A model generated the notes under the pieces. The model had not been told where the DNA came from and did not search any database. It saw only the letters and a program-made list of their open reading frames with translations. Below are positions 37,832 to 46,596 of a stretch of DNA of 64,000 nt, piece by piece (within the stretch, counting starts at the first letter, position 1; each line of letters opens with the position of its first letter). The DNA is from Lysinibacillus sp. KCTC 33748 (lineage in GTDB: Bacteria; Bacillota; Bacilli; Bacillales_A; Planococcaceae). A program made the translations under genes and the position numbers. The stretch is from the NCBI RefSeq assembly GCF_002237755.1, contig NZ_MWSJ01000009.1, positions 1 to 64,000 on the forward strand, read 5' to 3'.

Positions 37832-39317
37832 TCACTTGATTTGTTTGATACCCATGCTAAGAGGGAATGTTTTCTTTACTTGTCTTAAGTCTTCTATATG
37901 TTGATTGTGTAACGCTAAAAAAGTAGTAAACGTTTTATTGCATAAGTCTTGATTAGTATTTTGTAAGTTTGGTTCACTATTCATCAGTAAAAACGCACTA
38001 TATAAATCTCGTTGTACGAGATGACTGCCAATTTGACACCAACGTTGATGGAGTTTTTTCTTTTCATAACGATCTGTCACATGGTTATACTGACTGGCTC
38101 TAAAAGTGATCGTATTTACTTTCTGTATCGTTTGTTTTGTGTAACCTAACTTTTGATTGATAATTTCCACTAACATGGCCGGGGCATGATGCCCAATGCT
38201 TTTTCCAAAACGCTTTTTGGATTGGAATTTGCCTTGTATATTTGTTTTGGTTTCTTTTGTACGTCTTGCCAATCCTTTAAAATGCATGGTTTCGATGTAC
38301 ACTTCATCGCCGAGAGACAAGATTTTATTTGCCAACGCACCATGTGTTTCTTTGATGTAGGAAGCTTTCTTTCTATATAATTCTTTTAGTTGTTTTTTTG
38401 TTTTTTGATAGTTTTTACTAGATGTCCAACGGAGTTTGACGCCATGTTTTAAAGTATCATCCTTGTTGAAATTGTTAGGATTGGTACTTCTACGACTTCT
38501 ATCCAATTTGCGTAATAAACGTCTTTTTTGTTTCTCTAGTAAAGGTTCTTCTGGCGCAAGTTGTTGGATGAAAACGGTTTCTCCTGAAACAACCGCAATG
38601 GTAGAAGGACCAATGTCAATGCCTATTCGTTTTTGTTTTTGATAGGCATGCCGAAAGGCCCCTGTTGATGGAATTCTCTTTGCAGGAGGAATCCCATCCA
38701 TCACAAGTTGTACGTAAAAAGTATGGTTGCCACGAATCATTTTTTTAACTAAACGACAATATTTAATAGTATGAAGAGCAAGGGATTCTTTTACAAACAA
38801 ATCTTGTTTGCGAAAACGAACAGGAAGGGTTAATCCATTCCAATAGACCATATTCTCTTTAAATCGAATGCCTGCTTTATTCGATTTCCCTTCGACAGAA
38901 CGAAGCATTCCGTAACGTTTAAAGTGTGCTTTGCTCCCTTTAAATAGAACATCTCGAGGCGATTTTCTGAGAAGTATTGCTATCTATATGTTTTTTATAG
39001 TTATGTTGATGCTTTTTAATATACGCATGCAGTTGATATTCACTTAATCCAAAAGATTGACGAATGTACTCTAATTCTTTTGCGGTCTGCTTCAATTCTT
39101 TTGAATCATTCAATTTTTTCGCTTTTTGGTAGCAACGTAATTGTTTTCGATAGTGTTTTGATTCTTGCATTAAAGTATATTGTTTTATTGCATTAGACAA
39201 AGTTGTGTTATAGAGTGTACGGACAATCTCAAAACGTTTTAATAGGATGTCCTTTTGCCATGTATCTAGAAGTAACTTGAGTTCTATAATAAAACAATCT
39301 TTCCTCCATTTCGTCAT
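37832..39317 (-). pseudogene. tnpB: TnpB (IS200/IS605 family), frame broken
   Basis: RNA-guided TnpB nuclease gene in two frames. The N-terminal 125 codons (MTKWRKDCFIIELKLLLDTW...HIDSNTSQKIASR) end at a stop near 38940. The rest continues as DVLFKGSKAHFKRYGMLRSV in another frame, with some linker residues apparently deleted at the join. The RuvC nuclease residues remain: Asp in KRIGIDIGPSTIAVVS, Glu in VYIETMHFKGLAR, Asp in LVQRDLYSAFLLMN. The final zinc-ribbon CxxC pairs are not seen, as in the subgroup lacking them. No tnpA is present. Probably inactive as it stands. Confidence 0.8.
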
Positions 39318-39400
39318 TACCCGCCACCCCTTTGTTTTTTGATTATTCACAATATATAATATAAACATATGTTCTATAAAGAAAAAAGCACTCCATTCCT

Positions 39401-39420
39401 CCCACCTCTGAAGAAGTGGG
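39401..39420. repeat. Left-end hairpin of the IS605-type element
   Basis: CCCAC-CTCTGAAGAA-GTGGG, a subterminal hairpin followed by GCTTCCTGAAGC, typical of IS200/IS605 ends. Marks the element boundary near 39430. Confidence 0.55.
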
Positions 39421-39516
39421 CTTCCTGAAGCTCACTTTTGTGAATGACCGTATTGTTCAATCCTATTAATTCAATAAATTAGTTGCCACTTCATCTAGTT
39501 GATGAGAGGGCTAAAA

Positions 39517-39552
39517 AATAACTCAGAAGTTCCTTCGAACTCCTGAGTTATT
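39517..39552 (-). terminator. Terminator after the SCO1-like gene
   Basis: AATAACTCAG/CTGAGTTATT stem with inner pairing and T-runs on both sides. Confidence 0.75.
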
Positions 39553-39557
39553 GTTTT

Positions 39558-40145
39558 TTATTTAGTTAAGGCCTTCATATCTGCCACGATCGTCTCAACT
39601 GGTACATCTGTAGTACCGTCATAATCCTTCACGACCATACCATCGGCATCCACTAAGTAGTAACTTGACATATGTACGACTTGGTCAGAATTCGGGTCGT
39701 TCTTTACTAATGAATTAAACGATTTCCTCGCAAACTGTTCAATATACTTTTGTTCATAGCCAGTTAATAGCTGCCATTTGCTTGCATCGGGCACTGAATA
39801 CGTTTTCAAATAATTCGTTAAAACTTCTGGCTTATCAACCTCAGGATCAACACTAAAAGCTACAATTTGATAGTCTTCCAGACCTTTATCTTTAAGCGCC
39901 TTTTGAACCTCTGTCATGTTATACGTCATTGGTGGACAAATAGTATTACAATTAGTAAAGATGAACATCGCTAACCATGGCTTACCTTTTAAGTCATTTA
40001 GGCTAACCTTTTCATTATTTTGGTTTGTTACCGAAAAATCCTGTACTTCTATGTTCATTTCTGGTTCAAATTTATAGCTTCCACAAGCAGCAAGTATGCT
40101 ACTTAATGTTAGTATCAATACGAGCATGACACTTTTCTTTTTCAT
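39558..40145 (-). CDS. SCO1/SenC-family copper chaperone lipoprotein
   Basis: Membrane-anchored thioredoxin-fold protein of 195 residues that delivers copper to the CuA centre of cytochrome c oxidase. A lipobox LAAC puts the lipid-modified Cys at 21. The copper-binding CxxxC is C66-C70 (TNCNTICPP) and the third ligand His158 is in DQVVHMSSYYL. All ligands are present. Also called YpmQ in Bacillus. Stand-alone transcription unit. Confidence 0.92.
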   Translation of the reverse strand: MKKKSVMLVLILTLSSILAACGSYKFEPEMNIEVQDFSVTNQNNEKVSLNDLKGKPWLAMFIFTNCNTICPPMTYNMTEVQKALKDKGLEDYQIVAFSVDPEVDKPEVLTNYLKTYSVPDASKWQLLTGYEQKYIEQFARKSFNSLVKNDPNSDQVVHMSSYYLVDADGMVVKDYDGTTDVPVETIVADMKALTK

Positions 40146-40734
40146 TTATTTGCTCACTTCCCTTCCATTTACCATCGTAGTTAATTGTATAAATTAAAGT
40201 TGCTTAATACAAGATATGAGCTTATCATTTCACATTTTATATCCATTCTATGTATGTTATACAATTTTAGTATATTTAACCTCCTTTGCATTCCAGATAA
40301 TTCACACTTTTTTTAAAAATTTTTCAAAGCTGTTTTTTACTATTTTGGTTATTTCCCAAGAGTTAAAACGTTTGTTATATAACAACATTTCATTACTTTC
40401 TATGCCCCTCCTCATCTGATGATGGAATAATAAACCACTTAAAAATTCTCTTTCACACTCAAATTTTCTACCACATTCAAAATTATCATTATTAAACTAT
40501 TATAGGAATATTATTCTTATAGACAACACCATTCTCTTTCATGCGGTTTTTTTCTACTAAACCCTTATTATTTCTATGTTATTTCCGTATTCTAGAAATG
40601 ATTAAAAATTATAAAAACTCAAAATTTAGTATTGCATTATAAGAATATACCCCATAAAATAAGTGAATATAACGGCGAATAGAAAAGAAATATGTCGTCT
40701 AAAACAGAAATATATCACTTTAGGGGGAATAATA
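40146..40734. other. Upstream region of the first DUF485/symporter operon
   Basis: About 590 bp, AT-rich. It contains two exact ATTCTCTTTC 10-mers at 40445-40454 and 40531-40540 and a promoter at 40632-40660. No gene. Confidence 0.5.
40632..40660 (+). promoter_or_regulatory. SigA-type promoter of the first DUF485/symporter operon
   Basis: TTGCAT - 17 bp - TAAAAT, 75 bp upstream of the DUF485 start. Nearly the same hexamers and spacing occur before the second operon. Confidence 0.6.
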
Positions 40735-41070
40735 ATGGCAAATGTTTCTGAACACAAAAATATAGAATCAATTGATTATAATGCAATTGAAGCTATGGAA
40801 TCGTTCAACAAGTTCGTAAAAAAGAAGAATACCTTCCTTTTCTCGATCACAGCAATTTTTTTATTACTTTATATTTTATTGCCTATCCTTGCTTTCCAAC
40901 CTGTACTACAACAAAAATTCATCGGAAATATTACGGGAGTTTGGGTTTATTCAGCTGGATTATTCATTATGACAATTGTTCTTTGTACAGTATATGTAAA
41001 AAAAGCAGCTTCATTCGATAAGGCTGCCGCAGCAGTACTAGCTGAGTATCAGGCGAAAGGTGGAAAATAA
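40735..41070 (+). CDS. DUF485 membrane protein (YjcH-like), copy 1
   Basis: 111 residues with two transmembrane helices (FSITAIFLLLYILLPILAF and VWVYSAGLFIMTIVLCTVYV). This is the YjcH/DUF485 family always found in front of ActP-type symporters, probably a small partner subunit. ATG 40735 has TTTAGGGGGAAT upstream; a 24-codon upstream extension has no ribosome site. It ends directly against the symporter gene. Confidence 0.85.
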   Translation: MANVSEHKNIESIDYNAIEAMESFNKFVKKKNTFLFSITAIFLLLYILLPILAFQPVLQQKFIGNITGVWVYSAGLFIMTIVLCTVYVKKAASFDKAAAAVLAEYQAKGGK

Positions 41071-42624
41071 ATGAACTTAGTATCCGTTGGTTTCTTCTTA
41101 GCAATCGTTGGTTTAACACTAGTAGTAACATATATCGCAGCGAAGCGGACGTCTTCTGCATCTGATTTCTATACAGCTGGTGGAGGTCTTAAAGGTTGGC
41201 AAAACGGCTTTGCGATCGCTGGTGACTATTTATCAGCTGCTGCATTTCTAGGGGTGTCCGGAGCGATTGCATTAACTGGTTTCGATGGTTTCTTCTTCTC
41301 CGTAGGCTATGTAGTGGCTAACTTAGTTCTTCTTTATGTAATTGCAGAACCTATGCGTAACTTAGGTCGATATACTTTAGCAGATATGCTTACTGCCCGC
41401 TTTAATGAAAAACGCATTCGTGGCGTTGCGGCGTCTGGAACAATTATTATCGTCATTCTTTATATGATTGCACAATTAGTAGGTGCAGGTGCTCTTATTA
41501 AACTATTATTTGGTATTGAGTACTGGATTGCAGTTTTAATCGTAGGTGTCATGATGACTACTTATGTTTTATTCGGTGGAATGACAGCTACTTCTTGGGT
41601 GCAAATTATTAAAGCTAGCCTTCTTTTATTCGGGACAGGCGTATTAGCTACATTAGTATTAATTAAGTTTGATTTCTCTCTACTGAAAATGTTTGATACG
41701 ATTGCCACAGATCATGGTGAGAAATTCCTTGTTCCAGGGATTAAATATACAAGTACAATCGATTCCGTTTCAATGATGATGGCACTTGTATTAGGGACAT
41801 CTGGGTTACCACATATTTTAATGCGCTTCTTTACAGTGAAAGATGCTAAAACTGCGCGTTCTTCTATTTCATGGACAACTTGGATTACAGCTATTTTCTT
41901 CTCACTAACTATTTTCTTAGGCTTTGGTGCATTAAATTTTGTAGGGATCGATAAAATTCTTGCTGAAAGTAAAGCTGGTAACACTGCAGCCCCTCTACTT
42001 GCTAATTATTTAGGCGGTGATGTGTTAATGGCATTTATCGGTGCAGTAGCATTCGCAACAATTTTAGCGGTAGTTTCGGGCTTAGTTTTAACAGGAGCTT
42101 CTGCCATCTCCCACGATATTTATGGTGAAATCATTAAAGGTGGTAAATTAACAGAAAAGCAACAAGTTGTAGCAGCTCGTACTGGCTCTATTTCTATTGC
42201 TATTGTATCTATTATCCTTGCGTTATTTGCGCAAAACCTGAATGTATCATTTTTAGTATCCTTTGCATTTTGTATCGGTGCTTCAGCAAACTTACCAGTT
42301 ATTCTTTACACAATTTACTGGAAAAAATTCAACTCAACGGGTGCAATAGCAGCGATGGTTACTGGTTTAGTATCTTGTTTAGTGTTAGGTGCTATGGGGC
42401 CAAATGTATGGAGTCCTGTTGAAGGTACAGCCATTTTTGTTGGTAATCCTCTCGTTCCATTAGCCGTTCCAGCGGTTATTACGATTCCGCTTGGCTTTAT
42501 CGCAGGCTATTTAGGGTCCGTTCTTTCTTCTAGTAAAGTACCACAGGAAGAAGCAGAACGTATTTACAAGGAAATTCGCGTTAAAGCAAACACTGGTGTA
42601 TCGGTTTCTGATATCTCTCACTGA
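41071..42624 (+). CDS. Sodium:solute symporter, ActP-like (acetate/monocarboxylate), copy 1
   Basis: SSS-family transporter of 517 residues with about 13 helices. It carries the characteristic ASDFYTAGGGLKGWQNGFAI (about 31-50), LFGGMTATSWVQIIKA (about 168-183) and GLPHILMRFFTVKDAKTARS (about 246-265) segments of ActP-type acetate/glycolate permeases. It starts immediately after the DUF485 gene with AAAGGTGGAAA as ribosome site. Highly similar to the second copy at 43448, indicating duplication. Short-chain carboxylate uptake is the best guess. Confidence 0.88.
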   Translation: MNLVSVGFFLAIVGLTLVVTYIAAKRTSSASDFYTAGGGLKGWQNGFAIAGDYLSAAAFLGVSGAIALTGFDGFFFSVGYVVANLVLLYVIAEPMRNLGRYTLADMLTARFNEKRIRGVAASGTIIIVILYMIAQLVGAGALIKLLFGIEYWIAVLIVGVMMTTYVLFGGMTATSWVQIIKASLLLFGTGVLATLVLIKFDFSLLKMFDTIATDHGEKFLVPGIKYTSTIDSVSMMMALVLGTSGLPHILMRFFTVKDAKTARSSISWTTWITAIFFSLTIFLGFGALNFVGIDKILAESKAGNTAAPLLANYLGGDVLMAFIGAVAFATILAVVSGLVLTGASAISHDIYGEIIKGGKLTEKQQVVAARTGSISIAIVSIILALFAQNLNVSFLVSFAFCIGASANLPVILYTIYWKKFNSTGAIAAMVTGLVSCLVLGAMGPNVWSPVEGTAIFVGNPLVPLAVPAVITIPLGFIAGYLGSVLSSSKVPQEEAERIYKEIRVKANTGVSVSDISH

Positions 42625-42684
42625 CCCATTCCTAACATCCAAATTATTGAAAAAATATCTATCAATCATCCTATCCATATTAAT

Positions 42685-42716
42685 AAAAAAACTCGATTTT
42701 TCATCGAGTTTTTTTA
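42685..42716 (+). terminator. Terminator of the first symporter operon
   Basis: A7 + CTCGAT, ATCGAG + T7, 60 bp past the stop codon. Classic intrinsic terminator. Confidence 0.9.
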
Positions 42717-43112
42717 TGTTTTCTTTCGAAATATTTCCCAATTTACTTATCTAGCAATACTATTCTCTTTCAAAAAAAATGAGAAAAAAAAATGATTTTC
42801 ACTAATTAAACAGTGTTTATTTTTCAAAAAAAACCATTTCTTTTTCTAATTTTTTTCCATATTCCTCGCTCGGAAATCTAGAATTGACCTACCTCTGTAT
42901 ATTTATCAGAATTTTCTAAAATCCCTTTATTTCTTAGCTTTGTTACGTATATTCTCTTTCGAGACTTTTTTTCACAAAAATTATTTTTTCATAATTTTTC
43001 TGAAATGTATTGCAATTTTGTGAACTCTCTCATAAAATGAAGATGTGAATTCACTAATCTAGCAAAATCAAGTCTTTAAGCAGTAAAAATAAACACAAAA
43101 TGGGGAATGTTA
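42717..43112. other. Upstream region of the second DUF485/symporter operon
   Basis: No gene. Two further exact copies of ATTCTCTTTC at 42772-42781 and 42951-42960, very T-rich sequence between, then a promoter at 43010-43038. Confidence 0.5.
43010..43038 (+). promoter_or_regulatory. SigA-type promoter of the second DUF485/symporter operon
   Basis: TTGCAA - 17 bp - TAAAAT, 75 bp upstream of the start codon, the same distance as in the first operon. Confidence 0.65.
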
Positions 43113-43451
43113 ATGGGGAACAATAAAGCTAGCAAAAGTGTCGTGATTGACTATGACGCGATTGCAAATCAAGAATCATTTAAAGCGCTTGTTCGAAGGA
43201 AGAATTCATTTCTTTGGTTAATGACCGCGATCTTCTTAGCAGCATATATGTTGCTACCGGTTCTGACTTCGTACACGAAAATACTACACCAAAAGGCATT
43301 TGGGGAAATCACTTGGGTGTGGGTTTATTCAGCAGGACTTTTCATCATGACTTGGTCATTTTGTCATTTATATGTAGCAAAAGCGAATAGCTTTGATAAA
43401 GAAGCAAAGGCAATTATTGCTGAGTACGAGAATGGAGGTGGCAGCCGATGA
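43113..43451 (+). CDS. DUF485 membrane protein (YjcH-like), copy 2
   Basis: 112 residues, two transmembrane helices (WLMTAIFLAAYMLLPVLTS and WVYSAGLFIMTWSFCHLYVA). Paralogue of the protein at 40735, with the same DYDAIANQESFK...RRKNSFLW layout. ATG 43113 is used because GGGGA lies 7 bases upstream; an ATG at 43107 is too close. The last 4 bases overlap the symporter start (ATGA). Confidence 0.85.
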   Translation: MGNNKASKSVVIDYDAIANQESFKALVRRKNSFLWLMTAIFLAAYMLLPVLTSYTKILHQKAFGEITWVWVYSAGLFIMTWSFCHLYVAKANSFDKEAKAIIAEYENGGGSR

Positions 43452-45004
43452 ATAACGGGATGAGTTTAACAGCCATATTCTTCTTCGTATCCATTGTAGG
43501 TTTAACATTAGTTATTACATGGTGGGCATCAAAACGAACTTCATCTGCAAGTGATTTCTACACTGCAGGCGGAGGGTTAACAGGCTGGCAAAATGGACTA
43601 GCCATCGCAGGTGACTACTTATCAGCAGCATCTTTCTTAGGAATCGCCGGTGCAGTTGCATTATTTGGATTTGATGGATTCTTCTTCTCTATCGGTTATT
43701 TAGTAGCTTACTTAGTGGTTCTATACATCGTCGCTGAGCCATTACGTAATCTTGGTAAATTCACATTAGCTGACATGATAACAGCACGTTTTGATAGCGC
43801 TAAAGTTCGTGCTACAGCAGCTTTAAGCACTATTACAATTGTATTATTCTACATGATTGCACAACTAGTTGGTGCAGGAGCACTTATTCAATTACTTTTA
43901 GGAATTGATTATTGGATTGCAGTTTTAATCGTTGGTTTTATGATGACGACATACGTACTATTCGGTGGTATGACTGCAACATCTTGGGTACAAATTATTA
44001 AGGCTTGTCTTTTAATGTTAGGTACAGTTATTATTTCATTCCTAGTATTAAAAGAATTCGGCTTTAGCATTGCAACGATGTTCAAAGAAATGGGAACTGC
44101 AACTGATAGCGGTGCAGCTTATTTGAATCCAGGTCTTAAATATACAAATGGTATTGATACTATTTCAATGTTAATCGCTTTAGTATTAGGTACAGCTGGT
44201 CTTCCACATATCCTAATGCGCTTCTTTACAGTAAAAGATGCGAAAACAGCTCGTTCATCAGTTATCTGGGCTACTTGGATTGTAGGTATCTTCTACATTC
44301 TTACAATTTTCTTAGGCTTCGGTGCAGCTAAATTCGTTGGTAAAGAAGATATTATTGCTGCAAACGCTGCTGGTAACATGGCGGCTCCACTTCTTGCGGA
44401 AGCACTTGGTGGCGACATTCTATTCTCATTCGTATGTGCGGTAGCATTCGCAACAATCTTAGCGGTAGTAGCTGGTCTTGTACTTTCTGGCGCATCTGCC
44501 CTATCACATGATATTTACGGTCAAATTATTAAAAAGGGCAAAATTACAGAAAAAGAGCAAGTACTTGCAGCTCGTATCGGTTCCATCACAATCGCTGTTA
44601 TTTCAATCCTTTTAGCACTTGGTGCACAAACATTAAACGTAGCATTCTTAGTATCACTAGCATTCTGTATTGCAGGTTCAGCTAACTTACCTGTAATCAT
44701 CTATACGATCTACTGGAAACGCTTTAATACAGCTGGTGCTATAACGGCAATGTTAACAGGTCTAATCTCTGCTTTAGCTCTTGTTGCTGTTTCACCAAAT
44801 ATTTGGAATCCAGTTGAAGGAAAAGCAATTTTCGTAGGTGATCCGTTAATTATGTTAACGAACCCAGCAATCATCTCTGTTCCACTTGGCTTCCTAGGCG
44901 GCTTCATCGGAACAATGCTTTCTAAGGAAAAAGATGATAAGAAATATCGTGAAGTCGATGTTAAAGCGAACACAGGTATTTCTGTGCAGGACGTATCTCA
45001 CTAA
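43448..45004 (+). CDS. Sodium:solute symporter, ActP-like, copy 2
   Basis: 518 residues. Paralogue of the first copy with the same blocks: SASDFYTAGGGLTGWQNGLA, VLFGGMTATSWVQIIKACL, GLPHILMRFFTVKDAKTARS. Both end in VKANTG(V/I)SV-D(I/V)SH. Differences lie mainly in the extracellular loop about 210-235 (TDSGAAYLNPGLKYTNG versus the shorter loop of copy 1), which may change substrate or affinity. AATGGAGGTGG serves as ribosome site. Likely monocarboxylate uptake. Confidence 0.88.
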   Translation: MNNGMSLTAIFFFVSIVGLTLVITWWASKRTSSASDFYTAGGGLTGWQNGLAIAGDYLSAASFLGIAGAVALFGFDGFFFSIGYLVAYLVVLYIVAEPLRNLGKFTLADMITARFDSAKVRATAALSTITIVLFYMIAQLVGAGALIQLLLGIDYWIAVLIVGFMMTTYVLFGGMTATSWVQIIKACLLMLGTVIISFLVLKEFGFSIATMFKEMGTATDSGAAYLNPGLKYTNGIDTISMLIALVLGTAGLPHILMRFFTVKDAKTARSSVIWATWIVGIFYILTIFLGFGAAKFVGKEDIIAANAAGNMAAPLLAEALGGDILFSFVCAVAFATILAVVAGLVLSGASALSHDIYGQIIKKGKITEKEQVLAARIGSITIAVISILLALGAQTLNVAFLVSLAFCIAGSANLPVIIYTIYWKRFNTAGAITAMLTGLISALALVAVSPNIWNPVEGKAIFVGDPLIMLTNPAIISVPLGFLGGFIGTMLSKEKDDKKYREVDVKANTGISVQDVSH

Positions 45005-45018
45005 TAATACGACAACCG

Positions 45019-45046
45019 CCTCGTAAGTTAACACTTACGAGGTTTT
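45019..45046 (+). terminator. Terminator of the second symporter operon
   Basis: CCTCGTAAGT/ACTTACGAGG with a 4-nt loop and TTTTACTTTTTC, 15 bp past the stop codon. Confidence 0.9.
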
Positions 45047-45103
45047 ACTTTTTCTTCCTTATTAGGTACTATATTTACAAACGACAGTTGGGGGTAAGAA
45101 AAC

Positions 45104-45286
45104 ATGACAAACTCAAATGCAAAAAAGAAACGTATGCATGTAAAGCGCACTAAAGGGAAGGACGTTGAAAAAAATCGTCAAACTTCCTCTTTCAGTACAC
45201 ATGAGCGTGTAACGAAAACGAAAAAAGAAAGCATTGAACAAAATTTTACAAAGCACAAAAAACACAACCACATTGAGGATTGTTAG
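45104..45286 (+). CDS. Small lysine-rich hypothetical protein (60 aa)
   Basis: 60-residue basic protein rich in Lys, Thr, Ser and His (MTNSNAKKKRMHVKRTKGKD...), predicted disordered, with one C-terminal Cys. TTGGGGGTAAG 5 bases before the ATG supports translation. No domain recognised. The composition recalls small acid-soluble or nucleic-acid-binding spore proteins, but this is not demonstrable. Its last 4 bases overlap the end of the convergent DUF5360 gene and its stop codon lies in the terminator loop. Confidence 0.6.
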   Translation: MTNSNAKKKRMHVKRTKGKDVEKNRQTSSFSTHERVTKTKKESIEQNFTKHKKHNHIEDC

Positions 45287-45298
45287 TGGTTGTGTTTT
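45259..45298. terminator. Bidirectional terminator overlapping two gene ends
   Basis: Perfect 13-bp arms AAAACACAACCAC/GTGGTTGTGTTTT. The plus-strand small gene and the minus-strand DUF5360 gene both stop inside it. Confidence 0.75.
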
Positions 45299-45837
45299 GC
45301 TTGTAATGAGACATTTTGATGTGTAGAAGTAATAAGTTTTGGAATAAAGTACAACGGATATAGTAATAGAAAAAGGTTTGGTATCCACCACATAAGATCA
45401 AAATCAAGTTTTATTGTCCAAAAAGCAATCGCCTGTAATCCAGAACAACTTGTAAGTGTTAAAAATACTAAGGCAAATGCTCTCCACTTTTCATTTTTTA
45501 TTTTAAATAGACAGAGACTAATAAAACCAGTAACTGAAAATCAATTATGCCTCGCATAATTGCGTCTGGAATCGGCTTTGTGCTTGAACAAAGAACTCCT
45601 TTCCGATTCCGTGACATCCGCCGGAGGCTTTAACTTCTTTCAGCGGGTGTCCAAACACCCGCTGAAAGAAGTTAAAATATCTAGCGGGAAAAACGACCAA
45701 TTCCATATTACTAATAATTCATTTTGATAATCCTTATATAAATACTCTTCTGGAATCAAATGAAAAAAAGTGACAAGCCAATACAGTATAAAAAAGAAGT
45801 CTGTACATAAAAATAGTATTTTTAAAGTTTTACTCAT
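45283..45837 (-). pseudogene. YvaD-like membrane protein (DUF5360), split by a hairpin element
   Basis: The N-terminal half (MSKTLKILFLCTDFFFILYW...LVIWNWSFFPLDI, from ATG 45837) is interrupted at about 45676 by a 0.13-kb insertion. The C-terminal half resumes at about 45541 as FSVTGFISLCLFKIKNEKWR, then CSGLQAIAFWTIKLDFDLMW, ending QAKHNH at 45283. Together they give a four-helix protein of about 130 residues like B. subtilis YvaD. The halves are not in frame across the insert. A tetR-type gene lies just upstream, matching the yvaD/yvaF neighbourhood. Confidence 0.75.
45542..45676. mobile_element. Multi-hairpin MITE-like insertion (~0.13 kb)
   Basis: Non-coding insert inside the DUF5360 gene, more GC-rich than its surroundings. 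Three stem structures are visible: CAATTATGC/GCATAATTG (45542-45550/45554-45562, 3-nt loop); GGAATCGG/CCGATTCC with nested CTTTGT/ACAAAG (about 45568-45610); and a perfect 22-bp stem at 45629-45650/45655-45676 with loop CCAA. A-tracts flank both sides (AAAAT at 45537-45541 and 45674-45678). A non-autonomous, structured repeat is the best description. Confidence 0.65.
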
Positions 45838-45850
45838 CTACAGCCCCCAT

Positions 45851-46432
45851 TTAATTTTCTTCATGAACGTTACCATTAAGAATACCAAGCATAAGAATGT
45901 CCACCATTTCCTGCATAGTATCCTGAAGTGAAATCATATTTCTGCGTTTGAATGCATGATCCATCAATCTATAAAGCCCACCAATATCGACTTCTATAAA
46001 TATCTCTTTATTAAATGAACGTATTTGATTTGCGACAATCCCTTCATCAAATAACGAAATAATGCCTGTCCATTGTTCTTGAATAAATTGATCAACTGTT
46101 TCCCATTGCTTTGGATAATAGCGTTGAAGCTCCTCTAAATACTGGAGCTGAGCAAATGTAAAATCAGCTGGAATTAATACAAGACATTTCTGTAGTTTTT
46201 CTAGAAGATTTAACGATGAATCATGCAGTATTTCATTTTCTTTCAACTTCAATTCATGGATTGTAAGATCAATCATGTCGTTGAGTAATTCTTCCTTTGA
46301 TGGATAGTAACTATACAATGTTTTCGTGCTCATACCTAGTTGCTTTGCCAAATCCCCCATCGTAAATCGGAATCCTTTTCGTTCAGCTTCACTTATTGAT
46401 TCTTTTAAAATTCTATCTTTCAACACGATCAC
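45851..46432 (-). CDS. TetR-family transcriptional regulator
   Basis: 193 residues. The N-terminal helix-turn-helix is FTMGDLAKQLGMSTKTLYSY (about 23-42), followed by YPSKEELLNDMI. The C-terminal ligand domain is all-helical. It is 13 bp upstream of the DUF5360 gene on the same strand and so is co-transcribed with it, like yvaF with yvaD in B. subtilis. Its partner gene is now interrupted, so its target may be lost or lie elsewhere. Confidence 0.88.
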   Translation of the reverse strand: MIVLKDRILKESISEAERKGFRFTMGDLAKQLGMSTKTLYSYYPSKEELLNDMIDLTIHELKLKENEILHDSSLNLLEKLQKCLVLIPADFTFAQLQYLEELQRYYPKQWETVDQFIQEQWTGIISLFDEGIVANQIRSFNKEIFIEVDIGGLYRLMDHAFKRRNMISLQDTMQEMVDILMLGILNGNVHEEN

Positions 46433-46556
46433 CTGCTCTCTGGAAAATGAAAAAAGTTAGTTTAGAATGAAAATATTGTAAATTTAATGCTTCCACTTCG
46501 CTCAGCTATAGCGATTCGGGCGCTTTTACCGCGTTCAACTCTATCGAAAATTTGAA

Positions 46557-46593
46557 AAAACACAGCTGCTCTTTAAAAGAACAGCTGTGTTTT
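46557..46593. terminator. Terminator of the thiamin-precursor operon
   Basis: Perfect 12-bp arms AAAACACAGCTG/CAGCTGTGTTTT with A and T runs on both sides. Directly after the TatD-like stop codon. Confidence 0.85.
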
Positions 46594-46596
46594 TTG

